NCBI GenBank assembly: GCA_937923795.1
Contig: CALDWI010000006.1
Span: 1-55,877, forward strand
Length of the DNA: 55,877 nucleotides
Reading direction: 5' to 3'
Source of the DNA: an uncultured Collinsella sp.
GTDB lineage: Bacteria; Actinomycetota; Coriobacteriia; Coriobacteriales; Coriobacteriaceae
The position numbers and the translations under genes are program-made. A model generated the notes under the pieces. That model was not told where the DNA came from and searched no databases. It saw only the letters and a list, made by a program, of their open reading frames with translations. Positions 1 to 8,011 of the stretch are shown here, piece after piece. Every line of letters begins with the position of its first letter. Within the stretch, counting starts at the first letter, position 1.

Positions 1-55
1 GGACGCCGCCCTCTCAAGGCGGAGATCACCAGTTCGAATCTGGTACGGGCTACCA
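1..55 (+). tRNA. tRNA-Glu (CTC), 3' part
   Basis: The 5' end lies outside the window. Visible parts are an anticodon arm with stem CCGCC/GGCGG (6-10 and 18-22) and loop 11-17 with CTC at 13-15, a T arm with stem ACCAG/CTGGT (28-32 and 40-44) and loop TTCGAAT, the 3' acceptor strand at 45-51, and an encoded CCA at 53-55. The anticodon stem and loop closely resemble known bacterial tRNA-Glu. The anticodon CTC reads GAG. Confidence 0.88.
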
Positions 56-64
56 TGTTTTAGA

Positions 65-98
65 TACCCGGTCTTTCGTATGAAGGCCGGGTTTTTTA
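65..98 (+). terminator. Intrinsic terminator after tRNA-Glu
   Basis: A GC-rich hairpin (ACCCGGTCTT pairing with AAGGCCGGGT around a CGTATG loop) is followed directly by a run of Ts. It lies ten bases after the tRNA CCA end. Confidence 0.85.
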
Positions 99-206
99 TT
101 GCAAGTGGTCTGGTCTGCTAATCCCATTTGCCCCATTGCTTTACGTTTTGCTCATCTCCCATACGGGTACAATAGGCCAGATACTTTGACGGTCAGAAGG
201 AGCCTC

Positions 207-1508
207 ATGACGGAGTCCTCTCAGCATAGCCCAAAGCCCCAGGTCGAGGTTTCTGGCGGCGATGACAACAAGAGCGCGCGTCGCGGCGCCATCTTCATCG
301 GCGTTGTGCTGATCGGCTACATCGTCTATCTGGTCGTGACCGGGCAGATGGGGCAGTTTTGGGCCGCTATGTCCAGCGTTCAGATGCCCTGGCTCTTTGC
401 TGCATGCTTTTGCATGTTTTTGTATCTCGTTTTTGGCATCGTGGCGTACGCGATCGCCGTTTGGCTCGACCCCGAATCGCCCGTCGGTATCCGCGACCTC
501 ATTTCGGTCGAGGCGAGCGGCATCTTCTTTGGCAACCTGACGCCCATGATGATGGGCTCTACGCCTGCCCAGATTTACCGTCTGACCAAAGCTGGCCAAA
601 ACGTGGGCGAAGCGGGTGCCACGCAGTTCACCCGCTTTATCGTGTACCAGTTTGGCCTGGTGGCATGGGGTGCCATTCTTCTGCTCGCCCGTATGCCGTT
701 TTTCGCCGAGCGTTATGGCGACATGACACTGCTGTGCGTCTTTAGTTTTGGCGGCCACTGCTGCATCCTGCTCGGCATCTTTGCCGTGGCCTTAATGCCC
801 AGGACCGTCACGTGCGTCGCTCATTGCATCATCAATTGGCTCGAGCGCGTGGGCGTCTCGGCCACAAAGATCGAGGGCTGGCGCACCTTTGTCGATGGCG
901 AGATCTACTCGTTTTCCGAGAAATTCAAACTATCTGCCGGCCATTTTTCGTCCATGCTGTTCACGGTCGTCATCACTATGCTGCAGCTGGCGTTTTTCTA
1001 CCTGGTTCCGTACTTTTTGATGCTCTCTTTTGGCCACCACGAAGTCGACTTTTTCTCGGTCATGGCTGCGAGCGCCTTTGTCCAGCTGCTGAGCTCCGCC
1101 GTTCCGCTGCCCGGCGGCACTGGTGGCGCTGAGGGCGGCTTTGCATTGTTCTTGGGTCATTTCTTTGGGTCGGCTTCGACCGCCGGCTATCTGCTGTGGC
1201 GCCTCATTACGTTTATTGCGCCGACCATTTTGGCTGCGCCCCTGCTGGGACTTAAGAGCGCCCACAACGAGAGCATCCATGCGCGCTGGGATCGTGTGAT
1301 GCGCAAGCTCGGCCGCACACCTCAGACGCCCTCTGCGCCCACTATGCCGCACCCCACGAATGCTGTTACCGTTGATCCCAAGAAGCGCGCTCAGAAGGCT
1401 TCTGGGACCGCTAAGCCGGCTCATAAAGCCTATGTGCGCCAGACAGGCGATGGTATTCGCGTATCTCCGTCGGCACTCAATAAGAAGAAGCATCCCAAGT
1501 CGCAGTAG
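207..1508 (+). CDS. Flippase-like / LPG synthase transmembrane family protein (YbhN/UPF0104)
   Basis: A 433-residue polytopic membrane protein. A short charged N-terminus is followed by many hydrophobic segments and a basic, Pro/Ala-rich cytoplasmic tail (last ~70 residues). The motif PLPGGTGGAEGG near residue 310 is typical of the lysylphosphatidylglycerol synthase transmembrane region family (PF03706). Members lacking the soluble C-terminal synthase domain, as here, are thought to move lipids across the membrane; the substrate cannot be told from sequence. The start at 207 is preferred because AGAAGGAG lies just upstream; the in-frame ATG at 99 sits in the tRNA terminator. It stands alone before a TetR gene. 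Confidence 0.82.
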   Translation: MTESSQHSPKPQVEVSGGDDNKSARRGAIFIGVVLIGYIVYLVVTGQMGQFWAAMSSVQMPWLFAACFCMFLYLVFGIVAYAIAVWLDPESPVGIRDLISVEASGIFFGNLTPMMMGSTPAQIYRLTKAGQNVGEAGATQFTRFIVYQFGLVAWGAILLLARMPFFAERYGDMTLLCVFSFGGHCCILLGIFAVALMPRTVTCVAHCIINWLERVGVSATKIEGWRTFVDGEIYSFSEKFKLSAGHFSSMLFTVVITMLQLAFFYLVPYFLMLSFGHHEVDFFSVMAASAFVQLLSSAVPLPGGTGGAEGGFALFLGHFFGSASTAGYLLWRLITFIAPTILAAPLLGLKSAHNESIHARWDRVMRKLGRTPQTPSAPTMPHPTNAVTVDPKKRAQKASGTAKPAHKAYVRQTGDGIRVSPSALNKKKHPKSQ

Positions 1509-1557
1509 GGCAGTCGTGCGTTCTTCATGATGCGGGGCATATTTGTGCTGTATGGGG

Positions 1558-1581
1558 GATAATCCTCTTACGTAGATTATC
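1558..1581. promoter_or_regulatory. Palindrome upstream of tetR-family gene, candidate operator
   Basis: GATAATC (1558-1564) and GATTATC (1575-1581) are a perfect inverted pair with a 10-base spacer, 43 bases before the regulator start. TetR proteins often bind palindromes in their own promoters, so autoregulation is a reasonable inference. Confidence 0.4.
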
Positions 1582-1624
1582 TCTCATCTGTTGATGAATG
1601 CTTGCATATCGAAGGGACACGCCC

Positions 1625-2236
1625 ATGGCAACCAGCAAACCGCGTCTTGATCGTCGCATCATTCGCAGCCGTAATGCCATCCTTTCGGCTTTCGAGCGCC
1701 TGCTCATGGAAAAGCCGCTGGCAGACATTACGGTGAGTGCCATCGCGCGCGAGGCCAATGTCGACCGCAAGACCTTTTACGTTCACTTTGGTACGGTTGA
1801 CGGCCTGCTCGATGCCATTGCCGTCGATGTGGTGGAGATGATTGTCGACTCGGTCGAGAAAACGCTTGCTTCTATGGACGGTGACACCAGCGAGCGCGCT
1901 CTTGGCGCGGCGGCGACCTTCTTTAAAACCGTTAATGAGGCACTGTGCAACAACTTAGTGCTCAATCGTCAGCTGATCGAGAATATTCCGCTCGATGATT
2001 TCATGGCTCGTCTTCGTGCGCCGCTCGAACATGAGATTGCCGAGCGCGATCTGCTGCCCCAAGGTCTCAAGGACGAGATGTTCGACTACTATCTGGCGTT
2101 TTTGCTGTCGGGTATTATCGGTATCTATCGCACGTGGGCACTGTCTGACGGCTCGGTTCCTATCGAGCGCGTCTCTGAGGTCGCCAACGATCTGACTCTC
2201 AATGGTCTGTCGAGTCTGGAATCTCGCTTGGATTAG
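1625..2236 (+). CDS. TetR/AcrR family transcriptional regulator
   Basis: A 203-residue protein. The N-terminal ~60 residues form a typical TetR DNA-binding helix-turn-helix, with the conserved pattern ITVSAIAREANVDRKTFYVHF. The rest is a helical ligand-binding domain of the length usual for the family (final LxGL-type helix included). The start at 1625 is chosen over an upstream in-frame ATG at 1598 because GAAGGGA lies at good spacing before 1625. The ligand and target genes are unknown. It ends two bases before the transposase remnant that marks the left edge of the cobalamin island, so it probably belongs to the resident chromosome. Confidence 0.9.
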   Translation: MATSKPRLDRRIIRSRNAILSAFERLLMEKPLADITVSAIAREANVDRKTFYVHFGTVDGLLDAIAVDVVEMIVDSVEKTLASMDGDTSERALGAAATFFKTVNEALCNNLVLNRQLIENIPLDDFMARLRAPLEHEIAERDLLPQGLKDEMFDYYLAFLLSGIIGIYRTWALSDGSVPIERVSEVANDLTLNGLSSLESRLD

Positions 2237-2238
2237 GC

Positions 2239-2331
2239 CTAGTTGGGCTCGTCGGCGTGGAAATCCCTGTTCACGAGGTTCTCCGGCGCCTTGGAGACCT
2301 CGCCGGTGTAGGAGCTGTAGCCTGAGGATCC
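2239..2331 (-). pseudogene. Remnant of IS3-family transposase (OrfB)
   Basis: Read on the minus strand, 2331 to 2239 encodes about 30 residues ending in a stop. The stretch YSSYTGEVSKAPENLV, then NRDFHADEPN, strongly recalls the segment of IS3/IS150-type OrfB just before the DDE catalytic core (family pattern: SSYxGE, PNLxxRDFxAxxPN, then W-TDITEF). The frame stops exactly where that core should begin, and there is no upstream start, so this is a scar. It lies in the only gap between the TetR gene and the cobalamin island. Confidence 0.6.
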
Positions 2332-2348
2332 TTAAAAGAAAGTCCAGT

Positions 2349-3665
2349 TTATTCTTCCCACTCCAAATGGGAATCCTCCGATGCGCCTTCGCATACTCGC
2401 ATGACCTCGATACCATGCGAGCGTGCGAACTCGACGAGTTCTGCGTTGCGGGCGTTTATGGTGCCGAAGGCGGAGGGGCACACGATAAGGCGCGCGCAGT
2501 GGACGAGGAGCTCTTTGGCGCGGGCTATGGTTTTATCCCCGATCGGCTCGAAGGCGCGCTCGGCCACGCATTCCGTCGCCAGGTCGCGCGCGAGCTCGCA
2601 GTCGATGTCCCCTTCGTGCAGAACGCCCGCGTAGAACGCCTTGCCCTGCCGGATGAGCTGGCGAAACACAGCCGACCCCGTACCTGCGCCAGCGATGACG
2701 AACGTGTGCGCATCGCCGTGTGGGCGCCCAATTTCCACGCTGCCGAAGCGCTCGTTGAAGGTGCCATGTTTAAGGCCGTAGAGCTCGCCAATCGTCTCGC
2801 GCGTGAATATGTCCTCGGGTGCGCCGGCGCGGAAGACCCGGCCGTCCTTCACGCAAATCACCTTGTCGGCGCTTTTCTGCGCGAGCTCGAGTTCGTGGAT
2901 GGACATGATGATAGCCACATTCCGCGATTTCGCAAGGTGGCGAAGTATTCGCAGCAGGTCGATCTGGTAGCGGATATCGAGATACGACGTGGGCTCGTCG
3001 AGCACGAGCACGCGCGGATCCTGCGCGATGGCGCGTGCGAGCATGACGCGCTGGCGTTGCCCGTCGCTTATCTGCATGAAGTCGCGCTCGGCGAGCTCTT
3101 CCACATGTGCGGTTTTCATGGCCTCGTCGACCCGACTATGGTCGTCGGGCGAGAGTGTGCCCATTCGCCCGGTGTAGGGATGCCTTCCCGCCTCTACGAT
3201 ATCGCGGCAGGTGAGGAGCTCGGTCCGGGGGCGATCTGTCAGCATAACGGCAAGGTTCCTTGCGAACTCCGCCGTCTTCCATCGGGAAATCTCCCGCCCG
3301 TCGAGCTCGACCGCGCCGGCAAGCGGTGCCAGATGGCGTGTGATGGTTTTCAAGATGGTCGACTTGCCCGAGCCGTTCGGCCCGATGAGCGCCACGACGT
3401 CGCCCGCGCGAACCTCCAGATCGACGCCTTCGACTACGACCTTCTTGTCGTAGCCCGCCGACAGGTCGCTTATGCGGAAAAGCGGCGCTCCGTCAGCCTG
3501 CGTTTCGACCGGGGTTTCGAGGTTCGACTCCGCTCGAAGGAGGCGTTCCGCACGCAGTTCCGCACGAGCCGAAAGTGTCTTCTGGCGCTTTCGTGCGAGC
3601 TCAGGACTGTCTAAGCATGGAATGTCCCCTCCGAGCGTTTTGGGCCGCGGCACGAATTCCCCCAT
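2349..3665 (-). CDS. ABC transporter ATP-binding protein, FecCD/BtuD class, with C-terminal extension
   Basis: A 438-residue ATPase energising the permease encoded just upstream (TAG stop of that gene abuts this ATG). After ~55 variable residues comes a complete nucleotide-binding domain: Walker A GPNGSGKST, signature SDGQRQR, Walker B VLVLDEPTSYLD and H-loop SIHE. These fit the iron-siderophore/corrinoid/heme importer class. Residues ~310-438 are an added domain not needed for ATPase function, with an alternating strand/helix pattern, a Gly-rich turn (AGAGTGS) and a Rossmann-like look. Gene order and the upstream cobalamin riboswitch suggest a corrinoid or related tetrapyrrole/metal substrate. 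Last gene of the leftward operon. Confidence 0.9.
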   Translation of the reverse strand: MGEFVPRPKTLGGDIPCLDSPELARKRQKTLSARAELRAERLLRAESNLETPVETQADGAPLFRISDLSAGYDKKVVVEGVDLEVRAGDVVALIGPNGSGKSTILKTITRHLAPLAGAVELDGREISRWKTAEFARNLAVMLTDRPRTELLTCRDIVEAGRHPYTGRMGTLSPDDHSRVDEAMKTAHVEELAERDFMQISDGQRQRVMLARAIAQDPRVLVLDEPTSYLDIRYQIDLLRILRHLAKSRNVAIIMSIHELELAQKSADKVICVKDGRVFRAGAPEDIFTRETIGELYGLKHGTFNERFGSVEIGRPHGDAHTFVIAGAGTGSAVFRQLIRQGKAFYAGVLHEGDIDCELARDLATECVAERAFEPIGDKTIARAKELLVHCARLIVCPSAFGTINARNAELVEFARSHGIEVMRVCEGASEDSHLEWEE

Positions 3666-4718
3666 CTACCTCACCCGCTTCTTCAGCATGAGCGCGATAA
3701 CCACCGGCGCGCCGAAGATGGCAGTGACGGCGCTGATGGAAAGCTCGACGGGAGAGAACAGCGTGCGCGCGATCAAATCGCAACCCGCGCAGAAGATGGC
3801 GCCTCCCAAGAAGCACGCAGGAATCACGCGGATGGGCTTCGACGACTTCAGCGCCGACTTCACGAGATGCGGAACCGCGATGCCTACGAACGACACCGGA
3901 CCAGCGAACGCGGTCACGCAGGCGGAGAGCATGCTCGCTAGAAGGACGAGCACCACGCGGAAGCGTGCGACGTTCACGCCGACGCTTTTCGCGTAGGCTT
4001 CTCCCAGCTGGAAGGCGGAAAGGGGCTTCGATATCGCGAATACGCATGCGCTCACGGTGATCACCACGACCACGATGACCGCGATGTCGTCCCAGCTCGA
4101 ACCCGAGAAGCTGCCCAAAGACCAGTTGTGCAGGTTCACGATGGACTGGTCGTCGGCGAAGGCGATGAGAAAGTTCGTCGCCGCCGAGCAGATGTATCCC
4201 ACCATGACGCCCGCCACGATGAGCATGGCCATGGAACTTATGCGCCGTGCGATGAGGAGCACGAAGCCGATGGTGATAAGCGATCCCAGAAACGCTGCGG
4301 CCACCATGGCCGGCGAGGACATGGCCTGGTTCGCGCCCAGAAGCACGATCATCGTAAGCGCGACGACGAACTTTGCGCCCGAGGAGACGCCCAAGATGAA
4401 CGGGTCGGCGATGGGGTTGTTGAAAAACGTCTGCAGCAGGAACCCGGAGAGCGAAAGTGCCCCGCCGAGAAGCACGGCTGAAAGCACGCGCGGCAGGCGA
4501 ATCTCCCAGATGACTTGGCTTTCCATGGAATTGGCCGCGCCGCCCGAAAGGATGCCGGGGATGTGGTCTGCGGGCACGAGCACGCTCCCGATGCACAGGT
4601 TGGCCCCGACGAGCACGATGAGGACAACAGCGAGCAGCGCCGTCACGACGCGACACCGCGCGGCGCGTCGTGATTCGTCGTATGTCATGGAAAGCCGGCT
4701 TCTCATGACGCTAGCCAA
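3666..4718 (-). CDS. FecCD-family ABC transporter permease
   Basis: A 350-residue membrane protein with about ten hydrophobic segments and family landmarks: RLPRVLSAVLLGGALSLSG near the first loop, and FVGIAVPHL toward the C-terminus before the ATPase-coupling region. It forms the membrane channel for import of siderophore, heme or corrinoid cargo. A TTG at 4718 overlaps the stop of the substrate-binding protein gene by eight bases. An ATG at 4706 is the alternative start; a GAGGAA lies upstream but its spacing does not clearly decide. Length is normal for the family. Confidence 0.9.
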   Translation of the reverse strand: MASVMRSRLSMTYDESRRAARCRVVTALLAVVLIVLVGANLCIGSVLVPADHIPGILSGGAANSMESQVIWEIRLPRVLSAVLLGGALSLSGFLLQTFFNNPIADPFILGVSSGAKFVVALTMIVLLGANQAMSSPAMVAAAFLGSLITIGFVLLIARRISSMAMLIVAGVMVGYICSAATNFLIAFADDQSIVNLHNWSLGSFSGSSWDDIAVIVVVVITVSACVFAISKPLSAFQLGEAYAKSVGVNVARFRVVLVLLASMLSACVTAFAGPVSFVGIAVPHLVKSALKSSKPIRVIPACFLGGAIFCAGCDLIARTLFSPVELSISAVTAIFGAPVVIALMLKKRVR

Positions 4719-6282
4719 GCTTCCTCAGATAATGGAAGTCGCTCGCGTCATCGCCGGTGAACGCCCCGTGCAGCTCGTCGATAATGTCGGCGGTAGAAGT
4801 CATCTGCTGGTACATGTCGGCGCTTGTGACCCAGACGTTGCCGTTCTTTACAGCTTTGAACTGCGACAATAGCGCGTTTTTGCCTACGAAGTCTTTCAAG
4901 GTGGCAACCGATTCGTCGATGGTGCCGTTGTAGACGATGATGTCGGCATCCTTCGCCGTCGCGTAGAAGCGCTCCATTTCGAGCGTTACTGACGAACCTG
5001 ACGTCGACGCCGTCTGCGCGTCATCGAGCGCGTAGTTGCCGCCTGCAAGCTCGATCATCTGCGCCACGTAGTCGCCCGCCCGCCGCGTGACGGCGGCCCC
5101 GTTCGAGTTAATGTAGAAATACGCCACGGTTTTACCTGACGACGCGAGCCTCGACGTTTGCTCGACGCGGGCCTTCTGCTCGTTGAACAGGTGCGCGGCC
5201 TCGTCTTCCTTGTCGAACAGGACGCCGAAAAGCTTAATCCACTCGACGCGCCCGAGTGCTTCGGGCTCGCTCGACGACTGTTCGGTGAGCACGACGAGCC
5301 CGAGCTTCTGCAGCTTTTCCTTCACATCGGGCGTGTGGTTGATCATGGTGTTCTCGATGGCGAGCGTGCAGCCCGAGGCCGATATTCGCTCGTAGTCGGG
5401 CGCGCTGTACTTGCCGCCGTAGGCGATCGCCCCACTTTCGAGTGCGCTTTTGAAGCCCGCGACCGAGCAATCGTCGGCCTTCGTGCCCGACATGAGGATG
5501 TTGTCGTTCGCATCGAGCGCGTCGACCAGGCACATCGTCGCCGACGACACGAGGTACACCTTGTTGGCGGGACGCCTTATGACCGCGATGTCGGAGCTCA
5601 ACCCATCAGGTACCTTCGCATCTTGCGGTACCACGAGGAAGCGCTCCCCGTTCGAAATGCAGATAAGCCGCAGGCCGCCTTCGTACTCGTCGACAGTGAA
5701 GTGCTCGGCGTATTCAAGCTGAAGCGCCCCCGTCGGCTCCCAGCCGCAGCCCAAATCGGCGTTGTGGAAGTCGGCCGCGGCGCTTGAAGCCGTTCCCGCA
5801 GGGGAGCCGCCGCTTGCATCGTCGCCCAATTTCTCCTTCATGGTGGATGAGTCGAAGTGGAGCGTGTAGTCGATGGTGTGCGGCGTCGACATGGCGACGG
5901 TCTCGGCCGACACGGCGATGTCCTCGTCGAGCGTGACGGGTATCTCGAACGTGGAGTTGCCGCCGTCGTTTACGGGCGCGTAGTCCACGCCGTTGACGGT
6001 CATTTTGTCGTAGTTCGAACTCGACCAGGTGATGGTCGCGGTGTAGGTGTCGCCATCCTTCACAATTGTGGTGGGTGAGGCGATGCTTGCGCGCCCTGAC
6101 CCGCCGGAGAGCGAGACGCTCACAGTGTATTCCTGAGAGCCTGCCGTGCCACCGGTCGCGTTCGGGCTCGCACTGCACCCCGCGAAGGGAAGCGCGAACA
6201 GGGCGACGAGAACGCAGGCGATCGCGCGCACCGCGATGCTGCGACGCTTCCTGCTTTCCCCCTTGGGAAGAATCGACCGCAT
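4711..6282 (-). CDS. ABC transporter substrate-binding lipoprotein with N-terminal beta-rich domain
   Basis: A 523-residue exported lipoprotein: basic N-terminus, hydrophobic stretch, lipobox LPFAGC. The C-terminal ~330 residues match periplasmic-binding-protein class III (BtuF/FepB-like), including a GGNYAL segment and the metal-complex binding layout. Before it, residues ~50-145 form an extra beta-rich domain (YTVSVSLSGGSGRASI, then SSSNYDKMTVNG, STFEIPVTLDEDI). That domain aligns by eye with the small lipoprotein encoded immediately upstream (6287-6820). Only four bases separate the two genes. Cargo is inferred as a corrinoid, heme or siderophore-like metal complex; the riboswitch favours corrinoid. 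Confidence 0.85.
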   Translation of the reverse strand: MRSILPKGESRKRRSIAVRAIACVLVALFALPFAGCSASPNATGGTAGSQEYTVSVSLSGGSGRASIASPTTIVKDGDTYTATITWSSSNYDKMTVNGVDYAPVNDGGNSTFEIPVTLDEDIAVSAETVAMSTPHTIDYTLHFDSSTMKEKLGDDASGGSPAGTASSAAADFHNADLGCGWEPTGALQLEYAEHFTVDEYEGGLRLICISNGERFLVVPQDAKVPDGLSSDIAVIRRPANKVYLVSSATMCLVDALDANDNILMSGTKADDCSVAGFKSALESGAIAYGGKYSAPDYERISASGCTLAIENTMINHTPDVKEKLQKLGLVVLTEQSSSEPEALGRVEWIKLFGVLFDKEDEAAHLFNEQKARVEQTSRLASSGKTVAYFYINSNGAAVTRRAGDYVAQMIELAGGNYALDDAQTASTSGSSVTLEMERFYATAKDADIIVYNGTIDESVATLKDFVGKNALLSQFKAVKNGNVWVTSADMYQQMTSTADIIDELHGAFTGDDASDFHYLRKLG

Positions 6283-6286
6283 GGCG

Positions 6287-6820
6287 TTACTTCAGTGCGT
6301 CGGCGCGCAGATCGACGCCGGCGGATTCGAACACGAGCGTGCGGTCGTACCACTGCTCTTTTCTAATACTCCACGCGGCGCAGGCGGTGTCCTCGTCGAG
6401 CGCTTCAACGGGCACGTCGTAGGTGTACTTGCCTTCCGCGTTTTCCACATAGGGGATGAAGTCGGCCTCGCTCGCGGCGGCAGCCTCGTCGCCCGTGCCC
6501 ATGAAGAGCTTGCCGTAGCCCGTGCCGGAAAGCGTCATCACGCAGTGCATGGAGCCGTTTTCCACGATGAGCTGGGCGTCCACAATCCTGAACATGTTCG
6601 AGCTGGAATCTACGGTGATCGGATAGGTGCCGTCGGCCACCTTGTCGGCGGTGATGGGGGCAGCGCTTGCGCCCTCGGGCGCATCGGCCGCCTGTTCGGT
6701 CTTTTCCTGGGAATCGGCATCGCTTGCCTTTGCGCTGTCGATTGAATTTCCGCCGCAGCCGGCGAGCGAGAACGCGAAAAGCGCCGCTGACAGGGCGAAG
6801 GCGAGGGTTTTCTTCAACAT
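6287..6820 (-). CDS. Small secreted lipoprotein, beta-rich domain of unknown function
   Basis: A 177-residue predicted lipoprotein with signal MLKKTLAFALSAALFAFSL and lipobox LAGC. An acidic Ala/Glu linker leads into a ~120-residue beta-rich domain (GTYPITVDSSSNMFRI, LSGTGYGKLFMGTGDEA, YDVPVEALDEDT). The start at 6820 has AAAGGA at good spacing; an upstream extension lacks this. The domain shares its layout with the N-terminal domain of the neighbouring substrate-binding protein. Its place between cbiK and that gene points to a cell-surface role in capturing or handing over the transported complex, which is inference only. Confidence 0.75.
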   Translation of the reverse strand: MLKKTLAFALSAALFAFSLAGCGGNSIDSAKASDADSQEKTEQAADAPEGASAAPITADKVADGTYPITVDSSSNMFRIVDAQLIVENGSMHCVMTLSGTGYGKLFMGTGDEAAAASEADFIPYVENAEGKYTYDVPVEALDEDTACAAWSIRKEQWYDRTLVFESAGVDLRADALK

Positions 6821-6847
6821 GGAGGGGGTTCCTTTCAATCGCTTCGA

Positions 6848-6930
6848 CCGCCCGCGCCGTGCGGTGGGCGGGCGGGATGCGAATGCAACGGGCATGCGCC
6901 GTCAGTCGGGGAAGGCGCATGCCCGTTGCA
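6848..6930 (-). promoter_or_regulatory. Two strong hairpins in the cbiK-lipoprotein spacer
   Basis: The 145-base spacer holds a perfect 17-base inverted repeat (6884-6900 with 6914-6930, 13-base loop) and a second pair CCGCCCGC/GCGGGCGG (6848-6855 with 6868-6875). No T run follows on the minus strand, so this is more likely an mRNA stability or processing element, or a weak attenuator, than a classical terminator. Confidence 0.55.
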
Positions 6931-6965
6931 CGGGGACGCGACCGGCGCCCCCGTGCGCGGCGAGT

Positions 6966-7892
6966 TTACAGCTTGGCGATGGCGTCGTCCACGTGCGCGA
7001 CGTAGATGTCGTCGACCGCGACGTTCTGTCCCAGACCCTGGAGCAGGCACGTCACTTCGAAGCCGGCGGCCACGAACTTCGCAGCCCAGCTGTCGGGGTC
7101 GGTCTCGTCTGCCATGTCGTTGTTCGCGTGGTCGCCCGCGACCACCATGAACGGCGCGAGCACGGCCTTCTTGTAGCCTGCGGCGCTCGCGGCGGCGATA
7201 ACATCCTCGCAGGTCGGTTCAGCCTCGACGGTGCCGACGAAGAACTGCGTCAAGCCCTCGTTCTTAAACACTTCCTGCATCTTGGCATAGTCGGCGTTGG
7301 AATCGGCTTCGGTGCCGTGGCCCATGAGGCACAGCGCCGTCTTGCCGTCGTCGAAGGACGCCATGTTCTCCTTAATGGCTGCGGCCACCTTCTTGTAGTC
7401 GTCGTCGGAGGTGAGCAGCGGGTCGCCGAGCGAGATCTTGTCGAACTTGTCAGCGTACTTGTCGAGCTCGTCTTTCACGTCGGCGTATTCCAGGCCAGCC
7501 ATGAGATGCGTCGGCTGCACGACGATTTCCTTCACGCCGTCTTCCACGCAGCGGTCGAGCGCCTCGGTCATGTTGTCGATCGTGATGCCGTCGCGCTTCT
7601 TCAGCTTGTCGATGATGATCTGCGCGGTGAAGGCGCGGCGGATGTCGTAGTCCTGCCAGTACTTCTCACGGATAGCGTCTTCGATGGCGCCGATGGTGAT
7701 GTGGCGCGAGTCGTTGTAGCTCGTGCCGAAGCTCGTGACGAGGATGACCGGCTTCACGGCCTTCTCCTTTTCGCTCGATTTCTCGGAACTCGCGGAGGTG
7801 TTGGAGCAGCCCGCGAGCGCGACTCCGGCGAGCGCGACGGCTCCGGTTGCCGCGGCGCTCATGAAGCCGCGGCGTGACATCTGTTCGGACAT
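6966..7892 (-). CDS. cbiK: CbiK-type sirohydrochlorin cobaltochelatase with Tat lipoprotein signal
   Basis: A 308-residue protein. Residues 1-~30 form a twin-arginine signal (SRRGFMSAAATG) ending in a lipobox (LAGC), so it is predicted to be exported and lipid-anchored. The remainder is the CbiK class II chelatase fold: SFGTSYNDSR near the start, the MGHGT histidine and the GDHANND histidine that hold the metal in characterised CbiK. The enzyme inserts cobalt into sirohydrochlorin at the start of anaerobic cobalamin synthesis. Desulfovibrio has a periplasmic CbiK that also binds heme. The start at 7892 follows AGGAAAGG. It is the first gene after the cobalamin riboswitch and is transcribed away from the other biosynthesis genes. 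Confidence 0.9.
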   Translation of the reverse strand: MSEQMSRRGFMSAAATGAVALAGVALAGCSNTSASSEKSSEKEKAVKPVILVTSFGTSYNDSRHITIGAIEDAIREKYWQDYDIRRAFTAQIIIDKLKKRDGITIDNMTEALDRCVEDGVKEIVVQPTHLMAGLEYADVKDELDKYADKFDKISLGDPLLTSDDDYKKVAAAIKENMASFDDGKTALCLMGHGTEADSNADYAKMQEVFKNEGLTQFFVGTVEAEPTCEDVIAAASAAGYKKAVLAPFMVVAGDHANNDMADETDPDSWAAKFVAAGFEVTCLLQGLGQNVAVDDIYVAHVDDAIAKL

Positions 7893-7949
7893 GGTTTTTC
7901 CTTTCCTCGGTTTGCCGGTCCCCCGGCGACAGTTGCTTGTCGGCACAAG

Positions 7950-8007
7950 CGAAAGAAAAGCGCACCCCTCGGGGTTCACAAGGAGCTAACGCCACGGCGA
8001 TGCCGTG
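7950..8007 (-). terminator. Hairpins between riboswitch and cbiK, candidate attenuator
   Basis: On the minus strand, after the riboswitch, comes CACGGC/GCCGTG (7992-8007). It is followed by a short ACCCC/GGGGT hairpin (7964-7975) and then the T-rich TTTTCTTTC. This looks like the expression platform through which the riboswitch could stop transcription before cbiK. Confidence 0.5.
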
Positions 8008-8011
8008 AGGA

